A stretch of DNA of 27,206 bases. It comes from DASVBE01 sp036375995 (GTDB lineage Bacteria > Actinomycetota > Actinomycetes > Streptosporangiales > Streptosporangiaceae). Below the pieces are notes generated by a model. The model was not told the DNA's origin and searched no databases. It saw nothing but the letters and a program-made list of their open reading frames with translations. The stretch is from contig DASVBE010000087.1 of assembly GCA_036375995.1 (NCBI GenBank), positions 1 to 27,206 of the forward strand, in the 5' to 3' direction. Of this stretch, positions 15,650-22,952 are shown in pieces. Position 1 is the first letter of the stretch, and each line of letters opens with the position of its first letter. The position numbers were made by a program, and so were the translations under genes.

Positions 15650-15655
15650 ACTGTA
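15650..15655 (-). promoter_or_regulatory. -10 box positioned for a leaderless FHA-ABC transcript
   Basis: On the minus strand this reads TACAGT, then six bases (GAGCAG), then the ATG at 15643. Transcription starting seven bases after the box would begin exactly at the start codon. No typical binding site lies in the six-base gap. Confidence 0.55.
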
Positions 15656-16111
15656 GAGGGATTCGGGGCAAAGAAAAATTGCCGCGGGGACCCCTCCCCA
15701 TCAAGGATCGCCCGGTCCGCCGTGACGGCCGGCCGGCCGGGCCCGCCGGGCCCGGCATGGGACACAAAACCGCAGGACCGCACCGTGGACAGCACCCCCC
15801 GTGACGAGAACCTGATACCGTACTTTACCCTCGCTTGACCCGGCTGCAGAGGCCCTGGCGACGTGCGTATCACCCCTCGTGGTGTAGGCACTCCGCGGCG
15901 TCCGGTACCGTCATGGGGAACTGCGGCAAGATCGAACGAGGAACGGCCGGAAGGGCTCCGCGCCTTCGCGCCTTGCAGCCCCCGGTCGGCCGCACGGATA
16001 CTGGGAGTACCCCGGCGCTGCGCGGCTGCCCCGGGTGATCAGCACCGGTTGCTCCGGTGGCTGGTCGGCCGGCACGGAAAGGGATATACGGGGCGACCGC
16101 TGGAGGGCGCG
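15656..16111. other. 456-bp divergent control region between the ABC exporter and kinase genes
   Basis: No gene is supported here, although the kinase frame stays open without stops. Two dyads are present. GGCAA (15667-15671) and TTGCC (15679-15683) flank an A-rich centre just upstream of the exporter -10 box and could be an operator. GCCGGGCCC-GCC-GGGCCCGGC (15736-15756) is a perfect 9-bp hairpin. A possible kinase -10 (TATACG, 16085-16090) has no clear -35. Confidence 0.45.
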
Positions 16112-18709
16112 GTGAGTGACGAGATCCCCGCAGCATACGGCGGTTTTGCCGCGGGCTCGCAGGTAGCCGGTTACCGGCTCGAGGAGCAGATCGGCCGCGG
16201 CGGCATGGCCGTGGTGTTCCGCGCCCGCGACTCCCGGCTTGGCCGGCGTGTGGCACTGAAGATCCTGGCCCCCGAGCTGGCCAGGGACGACGCGTTCCGG
16301 CAGCGCTTCATCCGCGAGTCCAGGGCCGCGGCCGCGGTCGACCACCCGCACATCATCCCGGTGTTCGAGGCCGGCGAGTCCGAGGGCGTGCTGTTCATCG
16401 CCATGCGGTACGTGGTGGGCCGGGACGTGCGCAGCCTGCTGGACGCCAACGGGCCGCTGCCCCCGGGCCGGACCGTCACGATCGTTACCCAGGTTGCCTC
16501 CGCGCTGGACGCCGCGCACTCGTTCGGCCTGGTGCACCGCGACGTCAAGCCCGGCAACATGCTGCTGGACTCGGTCGGCGGCAGCGGCCAGCCCGACCAC
16601 ATCTACCTGTCCGACTTCGGGCTCAGCAAGCAGTCGCTGTCCGCCTCCGGGCTGACCGGCACCGGCCAGTTCCTCGGCACCCTGGACTACGTCGCGCCGG
16701 AGCAGATCGAGGGCAAGCTCGTCGACGGGCGCGCCGACCAGTACGCACTGGCCGGCGCGGCCTACGAGATGCTCGGCGGGTCGCCGCCGTTCCGCCGGGA
16801 CGAGGGCCTGGCCATCCTGTGGGCGCAGATTTCCGCGACCCCGCCGCCGGTCACCAACCTGCGGCCGGAGCTGCCCGAGGCCGTCAACGGGGTGCTGCTG
16901 AAGGCGCTGGCCAAGGCGCCCGCCGACCGGTACGACAGCTGCCTGGAGTTCGCCGCCGCGCTGCGCGCGGCCTGCGGCATCCGGCCTGACCCGGCCTCGG
17001 ACCCGGGCACCCAGCCCGGCCAGGTGCGGCAGCGGACCGAGCTGGCCATGCCGTACACCCCGCCGGTCAGCCCGGCGCCCGGCACCCCGCAGCCCGCCGG
17101 GGCCGGGCCGGCCGCCACCTCCGGCCCGTCCGGCATCCTGCCGCCCCCGGTCAGCGGGTGGGACGCGGCGGCAGGCCCGCCCACGTCAGGCCCGATGGCC
17201 GGCCCGCCGACCGCCGCGGCCGGGGGCGTTTCCGGCCCGTCCGGCACCGTCCCGCCAAGCACCGGGTACGCCCCGGGCGCGGCCGGGGTGAGCGGCCCGC
17301 CCACCGAGGCGGCTCAGGCCATCGGCTCGTCCGGCCCGAAGCAAGGGTCCACCAAGGGCGGGCTGACCGGTCCGCCGCCGCCCAGCGATCCCTCCTACGG
17401 GCTCACCCCGGCCTACGGCCCGCCCGCCCCGCGCCCGCCCTGGTTCCGGTCCAAGGCCGTGCTCGCGCTGGCCGCCGTGGTGGCCGTGGCCGCGATCGGC
17501 GGCGGCGGTTTCGTGCTGTTCGGCAACAAGGGCGGCGGCGGGAGCAACGGCAATGGCGGCGGCACTACGGGCGGGGGCGGCACCCCCACCGTGGCGGCGT
17601 CCCCGGCTACCTTGCCCAAGTGCGTGCAGAAGCCCGTCAACGGCAAGCCCGCGGACATCATCGACAAGACCATCCAGATCACTAACCCTGTCCCCAATTT
17701 CCCCAGCCATCCGTTCGCGGTGGCGACCACCCCGGACGGCAAGTACACCTTCGTCACCCTCACCGGCGCGCTGGCCGTGTTGAAGAACGGCAGCGCGCTG
17801 ATGCCGAAGCTGGTGCACACGATCAACATGCCCGGCGCGGACAAGGGCTTCACCTTCAGCAAGGACGGCCAGGACCTGCTCGTCGCCACGGATGGCGGGG
17901 CGTTCGCGTACAGCGTGTCCGCGGCCGAGCAGGGCCGGGCCCAGCTCCTCGGCAAGCTGCTGACCGACGGCCGCGGCGCGGTGCAGGACACCTTCTCGCC
18001 GGACGGGAAGTTCCTGTTCGTCACCCTGCAGAGCACCACCGGCGTCGCGGTGTTCAACTACCAGCAGGCCAAGGCCTCGGGCTTCGCGAGCAACGGCTAT
18101 GTCGGGAATATCCCGACGGGGCAGGAGCCGGTCGGGATCGACCTCTCGCCGGACGGCAGCACCATGTACGTGACCAGCATGCACCGGACGCAGCCGAAGA
18201 TAGAGCAGGTCGGCGGGATCGGCTTCGTCAGCGTCATCGACGTGCGCAAGGCCGAGACCGACCCGAAGCACGCGGTCCTGCAGGAGGTCACCGCCGGGTG
18301 CAACCCGGTCCGGGTGATCGTCACCCCGGACGGCAAGACGGCCTGGGTCACCGTACGGGAGAGCGACGCGCTGCTCGCCTTCGACACTGCGAAGATGCGC
18401 ACCGACCCGAAGAACGCGCTGCTCGCCCGGGTGAACATCTGCTCCAACCCGATCGGCGAGAGCTTCGCCGCCAATCACACCCGGGTCGTGGCCGCCTGCT
18501 CTGACCTGGATCAGCATCTAGGTGGTCAGCAGGGGATCGCCATCGTCAACACGCAGGCGGCGCTGGACGGGAAAGGCCAGGCGGCCTACACCGGCATGGT
18601 CCTGACCGGCGGCTTGCCGCGCCAGTTCACGGTAAGGGGCGACGCACTGATGGTGACCAACTACGGAGCCGGCCAGCTGCTGGCCATCAACGTCAACAAT
18701 CTGCCATGA
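16112..18709 (+). CDS. Membrane Ser/Thr protein kinase with extracellular beta-propeller sensor domain
   Basis: This 865-residue PknB-family kinase has a complete catalytic domain (about 21-290): glycine loop IGRGGMAVVF (27-36), K50 in VALK, HRDVKPGNM (142-150), DFG (168-170) and GTLDYVAPEQ (189-198). A Pro/Gly-rich juxtamembrane linker (about 295-445) leads to one membrane segment (about 449-470). The exported part is a Gly-rich spacer and a YVTN/lactonase-like beta-propeller (about 530-865), with repeated PDGKYTFVT, PDGKFLFVT, PDGSTMYVT and PDGKTAWVT blades. The start is GTG 16112 after GGAGG (16102-16106); the open frame upstream is low-complexity and unconvincing. It is divergent from the FHA-ABC gene, a likely substrate by analogy with PknF-Rv1747. 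Its stop overlaps the DUF2993 gene (ATGA). Confidence 0.93.
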   Translation: MSDEIPAAYGGFAAGSQVAGYRLEEQIGRGGMAVVFRARDSRLGRRVALKILAPELARDDAFRQRFIRESRAAAAVDHPHIIPVFEAGESEGVLFIAMRYVVGRDVRSLLDANGPLPPGRTVTIVTQVASALDAAHSFGLVHRDVKPGNMLLDSVGGSGQPDHIYLSDFGLSKQSLSASGLTGTGQFLGTLDYVAPEQIEGKLVDGRADQYALAGAAYEMLGGSPPFRRDEGLAILWAQISATPPPVTNLRPELPEAVNGVLLKALAKAPADRYDSCLEFAAALRAACGIRPDPASDPGTQPGQVRQRTELAMPYTPPVSPAPGTPQPAGAGPAATSGPSGILPPPVSGWDAAAGPPTSGPMAGPPTAAAGGVSGPSGTVPPSTGYAPGAAGVSGPPTEAAQAIGSSGPKQGSTKGGLTGPPPPSDPSYGLTPAYGPPAPRPPWFRSKAVLALAAVVAVAAIGGGGFVLFGNKGGGGSNGNGGGTTGGGGTPTVAASPATLPKCVQKPVNGKPADIIDKTIQITNPVPNFPSHPFAVATTPDGKYTFVTLTGALAVLKNGSALMPKLVHTINMPGADKGFTFSKDGQDLLVATDGGAFAYSVSAAEQGRAQLLGKLLTDGRGAVQDTFSPDGKFLFVTLQSTTGVAVFNYQQAKASGFASNGYVGNIPTGQEPVGIDLSPDGSTMYVTSMHRTQPKIEQVGGIGFVSVIDVRKAETDPKHAVLQEVTAGCNPVRVIVTPDGKTAWVTVRESDALLAFDTAKMRTDPKNALLARVNICSNPIGESFAANHTRVVAACSDLDQHLGGQQGIAIVNTQAALDGKGQAAYTGMVLTGGLPRQFTVRGDALMVTNYGAGQLLAINVNNLP

Positions 18710-19464
18710 CCTGGAACGCCCCGACCCAGAGCTGGGACACCCCGGCCGCCCCGCCGCCCCGCCGGCACCGGGGGCTGCGCAACACGATCGTCGTCGTCCT
18801 GGCCCTGATCGTGCTGCTGGTCGTCGGCGACCGGCTGGCCGTGCTCTACGCCCAGAGCCAGGTCGCCCAGCAGTTCAAGCAGCAGGGTGGCTTCGAGGGC
18901 ACCCCGTCGGTGTCGATCAAGGGATTCCCGTTCCTCACCCAGGTCATCGCGCACAACATCCACGAGATCACGATCACCTCGGACAAGATCAAGGCCGGCC
19001 CGGTCACGATCACGAACCTCGACGCCGACATCACCGACGTGAAGCTGAACGGCGCCTTCACCGCGGGCACCATCGGCCACCTGGACGGCAAGGCGCTGAT
19101 CCCGTTCAGCGGCCTGACCAATGCGCTCGGCGGCGCGCTGGGCGGCGCCGGCGGCGGTCTCGGCGACCTGCTCGGCTCCGGCGTGACCATCAAGTCGGCC
19201 GGGCACAACACGATCAAGGCGAGCTTCGACCTGACCATCGTCAGCGGCTCGGCCACGCTGAAGGTGACCAGGGAGCCCGGCAACAAGATCCACATTCACC
19301 TGCTGTCCAGCCACGGGCTGCCGTCCGAGATCACCGATCAGCTGAAGGACCTGACCGTGCCGATCCCGGCGCTGCCGCTGGGCATGAAGATCCAGCGCAT
19401 CCAGGTCAACGGGGCCGGCATCAGCATCCACGTCACCGGCGACAACGTGAAGTTCAGCAACTAG
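18706..19464 (+). CDS. DUF2993 (LmeA-like) membrane-anchored protein
   Basis: The 252-residue protein has a short Pro-rich cytoplasmic start, one membrane anchor (about 25-45, NTIVVVLALIVLLVV) and an exported domain typical of DUF2993. That domain opens with a helix of small and polar residues followed by SVSIKGFPFLTQVI (about 68-81) and repeated beta strands ending VNGAGISIHVTGDNVKFSN. Mycobacterial LmeA, a family member, influences lipomannan elongation in the envelope, and the fold resembles lipid-binding proteins. The ATG overlaps the kinase stop by four bases, so it is translated with the kinase and may act in the same envelope process. A GGA/GLG-rich stretch at about 139-158 is an internal flexible segment. 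Confidence 0.88.
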   Translation: MTWNAPTQSWDTPAAPPPRRHRGLRNTIVVVLALIVLLVVGDRLAVLYAQSQVAQQFKQQGGFEGTPSVSIKGFPFLTQVIAHNIHEITITSDKIKAGPVTITNLDADITDVKLNGAFTAGTIGHLDGKALIPFSGLTNALGGALGGAGGGLGDLLGSGVTIKSAGHNTIKASFDLTIVSGSATLKVTREPGNKIHIHLLSSHGLPSEITDQLKDLTVPIPALPLGMKIQRIQVNGAGISIHVTGDNVKFSN

Positions 19465-19499
19465 CCACCGGGCGGCCGACCGCTGGGATACCGGCCTTA

Positions 19500-19566
19500 C
19501 CGGCGGAGCCGGCCGGGCGAGCGAAGGCAGCGCGGCCAAAGGGCTGCCTGGCGCGAGCCAGCTAGC
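19500..19566. repeat. Copy B of a short intergenic hairpin element
   Basis: The left 23 bases (19500-19522) match 569-591 except for one base, and include CCGGC-GGA-GCCGG. The right 16 bases (19551-19566) match 615-630 except for one base and end GAGCCAGCTAGC. The middle differs from copy A but has its own perfect stem, AGGCAGC (19525-19531) with GCTGCCT (19543-19549). The minus-strand oxidoreductase stop codon (19562-19564) lies inside the GCTAGC end, so the element also marks that gene's 3' end. Confidence 0.55.
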
Positions 19567-20551
19567 GCCTCGCCAGGCCGCGGATCGCGTCGCCCAGGTC
19601 GCCGTAGGGCGGGATCAGCGCGATGATCGGCACGTCGATGCCGGCCGTCACGTACTCCTGCAAGCGCTCCCGGCAGGCGGCCGGCGAGCCGTGCACGATC
19701 AGCTCGTCGACCAGCTCGTCGCTGATCTCGGCCAGCGCCGCCTTCCGGTCCCCGGCCTGCCAGGCGTCCCACATGCCCTGAAGCTTCGGGGCCCGGCCCA
19801 GCCAGCGGTGGAACTCGGCGTACACCTCGACGTTCAGGTAGGCCGCGATCATCCGGCGGCCGATCGCGCGGACCGCGGCGGCGTCCTCGTTCGGGCAGAC
19901 GAAGATCCGGGCCAGCACCAGCCGCTGGTCCGCCGCCGCGCCCGCGCCCGCCCGCATCTCGGCCACCACGGTCGGCACATCCCCGGCCGACAGCCAGTTG
20001 ACGATAACCCCGTCCGCCTCCCGGCCGGCCAGCCGGAGCATGCCGGACCGCAGCGCGGCCAGGTACAGCGGCGGCGGGTCGGGCACCGGCCGGGACAGCC
20101 GGAAGCCGCGCACCGTGAACGTGCCGTAGTCCTGGTCCACCTTCTTGCCCGCCAGCGCGTCGCGCAGGAACCGCAGCGTGTCCCGCACCCGGCGGTACGG
20201 CTCGTCGAACGCCATCCCGTTCCACCGCCCGACGATCACGTCGGAGGAGGTGCCGATACCCAGCGCGCACCGGCCGGGAGCCGCCTCGGCCAGCGCCGCC
20301 GCGCTCTGCGCCAGCAGCGCGGGCCCGCGCGTGTAGGCCGGGATGATCGCCGGGCCGACCTGGAGCGACGACGTCCAGGCGGCGGCCATCAGCAGCGGCG
20401 AGAAGCCGTCCAGGCCATCCGACTCGCCGGACCAGGCGTCGGTGTAGCCGAGTGACTCGAGCAGCTCGTACCACGCGCGGTGCTCATGCAGCGGGACCCC
20501 GCCGAAGGGGACGGTGATCCCCCACCGGCGGCCCGGGGCGTCAGGACTCAT
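19562..20551 (-). CDS. Luciferase-like (LLM class) F420-dependent oxidoreductase
   Basis: The 329-residue protein is a TIM-barrel flavin/F420 monooxygenase-like enzyme. It starts RRWGITVPFGGVPLHEHRAWYELLESLGYTDAWSGE, and contains PGRCALGIGTSSDVIVGRWNGMAFDEPYRRVRD, which is typical of F420-dependent LLM proteins. The substrate cannot be read from the sequence; oxidation of a secondary alcohol or reduction of an unsaturated compound is typical of the family. The ATG at 20551 has no clear ribosome binding site. CACACT, one change from TANNNT, ends eight bases upstream, so a leaderless message is possible. It is divergent from the two-component operon and shares its 101-bp upstream region, including the 20-bp palindrome, so it may be co-regulated. 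Confidence 0.88.
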   Translation of the reverse strand: MSPDAPGRRWGITVPFGGVPLHEHRAWYELLESLGYTDAWSGESDGLDGFSPLLMAAAWTSSLQVGPAIIPAYTRGPALLAQSAAALAEAAPGRCALGIGTSSDVIVGRWNGMAFDEPYRRVRDTLRFLRDALAGKKVDQDYGTFTVRGFRLSRPVPDPPPLYLAALRSGMLRLAGREADGVIVNWLSAGDVPTVVAEMRAGAGAAADQRLVLARIFVCPNEDAAAVRAIGRRMIAAYLNVEVYAEFHRWLGRAPKLQGMWDAWQAGDRKAALAEISDELVDELIVHGSPAACRERLQEYVTAGIDVPIIALIPPYGDLGDAIRGLARR

Positions 20552-20600
20552 GGCGCCCAGTGTGACAGCCGCCGCCGGGGCCGCGATACTCCGCGGTAAC

Positions 20601-20620
20601 CGTCAGGGATTTCCCTGACG
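20601..20620. promoter_or_regulatory. Perfect 20-bp palindrome upstream of the two-component operon, candidate operator
   Basis: CGTCAGGGATTTCCCTGACG consists of 9-base arms with a TT centre. It lies 32 bp upstream of the first kinase start and 49 bp upstream of the divergent oxidoreductase start. Size and symmetry fit a dimeric LuxR/NarL-type regulator such as the one encoded in the operon, suggesting autoregulation. It is the longest short-centre dyad I noticed in a gene-start region of the window. Confidence 0.65.
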
Positions 20621-20652
20621 ACGCCGGGCCGGCTGCGGTCCAGGATAGGAAG

Positions 20653-22308
20653 GTGGAAACCGCTCCCCGTCCGGCCCTGCGCCCGGCCCTGAGCCCCCGG
20701 CTGCGCCGCCGGGACGGCCAGGCCGTGCTCGCCGTGGTGGTCGCGGTCGCCGTGGTGGTGGCGGTGTGCTGCTGGCCGCTGGCCCGGCTGCACCCGCTGG
20801 CCGGGGCGTGGGCGGCCGCCGTCGGGGTCGCGTTCGCCGCGGCCGCCTGGCTCAGCGCCGACCTGGGCCTGGGGGTGGTGGCCTGGCTGCTGGCCTGCGC
20901 GCTGCTGTGGGGTGTCGCCGCGGCCGGGGCGCTGGATGCCGCGATGGTGCCGGCCGGGGCCTGCTGGGCGGCGCTGTGGCTGCTGCTCGCCGCGGCCCCG
21001 GCGGTCGCGGGCCGCCGTGGCCCCGACCCGGACGGCACCCGGCCGGTGTGGCTGGCCGCGGGCGGCGCCGCGCTGGCCGTCGCGGTGATCTCGCTGGCCA
21101 TCCTGGTGCCGGACGCGCGGAACTGGGCGGAGACCACCAGCCACTGGGCGATGTGGTGGCCGGGCCCGGCCCGCGGCCCGTGGTCGGTAGCCGTGCAGGG
21201 CGCGGTGGCGGTGGCCGTGCCGGCCGCGGCCGGCCTGCGGGCCTGGCGGCGCCGCTGGGCCCGGGCCTCGGTGGCCGGCCTGCTGGCCGGGCTGCCCGCC
21301 GCGCCGACCGCGGAGGGCGTGCAGCAGGCGCTGCGCACCGCGCTCGGCGACCCGACCGCGGCGGTGTACTACCGGCTGCCCGGCGCGCAGGGCTTCGTGT
21401 CCTCCGACGGCTACCAGGCCGTGCTGCCCGGCGGCGGCGGCCGGCTGGTCGTACCCGCGGGCCGGCCCGGTGACGAGCACTCGGTCGTGCTGACCGTGGA
21501 CGGCTCGCTGGGGCTGGACGCCGCCCCGCTGCAGGCCGCCCTGGTCGCCTGCCGCCCGGCCCTGGAGAACGCCGGGCTGCAGGCCGTGCTCAGCAGCCGG
21601 CTGCGCGAGGTCCGCGAGTCCCGGGCCCGGATCGTGCACACCGCCATCGACGAGCGCCGGCGGCTGGCCCGCGACCTGCACGACGGGGCCCAGCAGCACC
21701 TGCTCGTGCTGCTGACCCGGCTGGGCATCGCCCGGCAGAACACCACCGGGCCGCAGTCACTGGAGGCCATCGACGCCGCCCGGGACCAGCTGCGGGTCGC
21801 GCTGGGCAAGCTGCGCGGGCTGTCCCGTGACATCTACCCGTCGGTGCTGGATGCCGAGGGGCTGACGGCCGCGCTGGAGTCGCTGGCCGACGGCGGCCAG
21901 GTCGACGTCGAGCTGGCCGGGCAGCCGGGCAAGCTCGACCCGGAAGTGGAGATCATCGCCTACCTGACCGTCCGCGACATCCTGGACGGCCTTGGCCGTC
22001 AGGCCCCGGCGAGCCACGCCCGGATCACCCTGCTCCCCGCGGCCGGCCGGCTGACAATCGGTGTCAGGGCCACCCCGGCGGCCGCCGGAAAGGCCCCGGC
22101 AACGACCCAGGAAACGACCCAGGGAACGACCCGGGGAACGGCTGCGGAGGGCGCCGTCCAGGACCGTTCCACGGTCCCGCCGGCCTGGCTCGCAATTGTT
22201 GCGGACCGAATAAGGGCGAATGGGGGTGATCTCAGCGTAGGATTCGAGCCCGTCCCCGCAACTGAACTGGAGGCGGTGTGGGTCGAGGCATGGATCCCCT
22301 GCGGGTGA
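20653..22308 (+). CDS. Sensor histidine kinase with intact phosphoacceptor but degenerate ATPase domain
   Basis: The 551-residue protein has about six hydrophobic segments (about 22-195), a GAF-like linker (about 205-315), a HisKA_3 dimerisation domain with H343 in DERRRLARDLHDGAQQHLL, and a C-terminal domain aligned to HATPase_c. The last domain is degenerate. The N-box region reads TVRDILDGLGRQ (439-450), without the conserved Asn; no D-x-G-x-G is present; and the G2 glycines are missing. A 12-bp tandem repeat encoding TTQE/TTQG/TTRG lies where G1 and the ATP lid should be. VEAWIPCG at the end still resembles normal kinases, so there is no frameshift. It should not bind ATP normally. GTG 20653 has a weak AGGA before it. 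The stop lies inside the regulator gene (31-base overlap). Confidence 0.88.
   Translation: METAPRPALRPALSPRLRRRDGQAVLAVVVAVAVVVAVCCWPLARLHPLAGAWAAAVGVAFAAAAWLSADLGLGVVAWLLACALLWGVAAAGALDAAMVPAGACWAALWLLLAAAPAVAGRRGPDPDGTRPVWLAAGGAALAVAVISLAILVPDARNWAETTSHWAMWWPGPARGPWSVAVQGAVAVAVPAAAGLRAWRRRWARASVAGLLAGLPAAPTAEGVQQALRTALGDPTAAVYYRLPGAQGFVSSDGYQAVLPGGGGRLVVPAGRPGDEHSVVLTVDGSLGLDAAPLQAALVACRPALENAGLQAVLSSRLREVRESRARIVHTAIDERRRLARDLHDGAQQHLLVLLTRLGIARQNTTGPQSLEAIDAARDQLRVALGKLRGLSRDIYPSVLDAEGLTAALESLADGGQVDVELAGQPGKLDPEVEIIAYLTVRDILDGLGRQAPASHARITLLPAAGRLTIGVRATPAAAGKAPATTQETTQGTTRGTAAEGAVQDRSTVPPAWLAIVADRIRANGGDLSVGFEPVPATELEAVWVEAWIPCG
22101..22136 (+). repeat. Three 12-bp tandem repeats in the degenerate ATPase domain
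   Basis: AACGACCCAGGA, AACGACCCAGGG and AACGACCCGGGG follow one another, with AACG continuing at 22137. They keep the frame and encode TTQE, TTQG and TTRG (residues 484-495), replacing the position of the ATP-lid glycines. The near identity suggests recent expansion in a region free of functional constraint. Confidence 0.85.
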
Positions 22309-22952
22309 TCCTCGTTGACGACTCGGCCTTATTCCGTCAGGGTCTGGCTGGCCTGCTCGCCCCGACAGGGGTGCGGGTCAGCGCGCAGGCCGCGACCGCG
22401 GACGAGGCCGCCGTGCGGATCGCCGCGGACCGGCCCGATGCGGTGATCATGGACATCCGGATGCCGCCCACCTACACCGACGAGGGACTGCAGGCCACCG
22501 CACGGCTGAAGAAGGATGACCCGGATCTCGGCATTCTGCTGCTGTCCGCGCACGTCGAGGTGGCCTCCGCGGCGCGGGTCTTCGAGGAGCACGACCGCGG
22601 CCTCGGCTACCTGCTGAAGGACCGGGTGGACAACGTGGACGCGCTGGTCCGGGACCTGCACCGGGTCGCGGCCGGGGAACTCGTGCTCGACCCCGAGGTG
22701 GTGCAGGGGCTGCTCGGCCGCCGCCGCAACGTCGAGCTGATCGCGCAGCTCACCGACCGCGAGCGGGACGTCCTGCGGCACATGGCCGAGGGCCGCTCCA
22801 ACCAGCGGATCGCCGCCGCGATGATGCTGGCCCCGAAGACCGTGGAAAGCCACGTCGCCGCGGTCTTCACCAAGCTCGGCCTGCCCCCCTCGGCCGACGA
22901 CAACCGGCGGGTGCTGGCCGTGCTGGCCTGGCTGCGCACCAGGGCGCAGTGA
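22278..22952 (+). CDS. LuxR/NarL-family response regulator
   Basis: The 224-residue regulator has a complete receiver domain (about 8-130): acidic pair D14 D15, phosphoacceptor D59 in AVIMDIRMPP, S90 in LLLSAHVE and K114 in YLLKDRVD. The LuxR-type helix-turn-helix (about 155-220) contains LTDRERDVLRHMAEGRSNQRIAAAMMLAPKTVESHVAAVFTKLGL. The start at GTG 22278 is directed by GGAGG (22269-22273) and lies inside the end of the first kinase gene; an in-frame ATG at 22290 has a poorer site. Its stop touches the second kinase start (TGATG). All activating residues are present, so it should accept phosphate from H343 of the first kinase. The palindrome at 20601-20620 is the obvious candidate target. 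Confidence 0.95.
   Translation: MGRGMDPLRVILVDDSALFRQGLAGLLAPTGVRVSAQAATADEAAVRIAADRPDAVIMDIRMPPTYTDEGLQATARLKKDDPDLGILLLSAHVEVASAARVFEEHDRGLGYLLKDRVDNVDALVRDLHRVAAGELVLDPEVVQGLLGRRRNVELIAQLTDRERDVLRHMAEGRSNQRIAAAMMLAPKTVESHVAAVFTKLGLPPSADDNRRVLAVLAWLRTRAQ

Noticed and set aside
15863..16111. An 83-residue N-terminal extension of the Ser/Thr kinase from ATG 15863.
   Set aside because: The frame is open, but the residues are low-complexity and unlike any kinase. A good GGAGG plus GTG lies at 16102-16114, directly before the kinase domain.
20653..22308. A frameshift explaining the missing ATPase motifs of the first kinase.
   Set aside because: The C-terminal VEAWIPCG and the YLTV segment align with normal kinases in the same frame. 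No other frame in between encodes DxGxG or the N-box.
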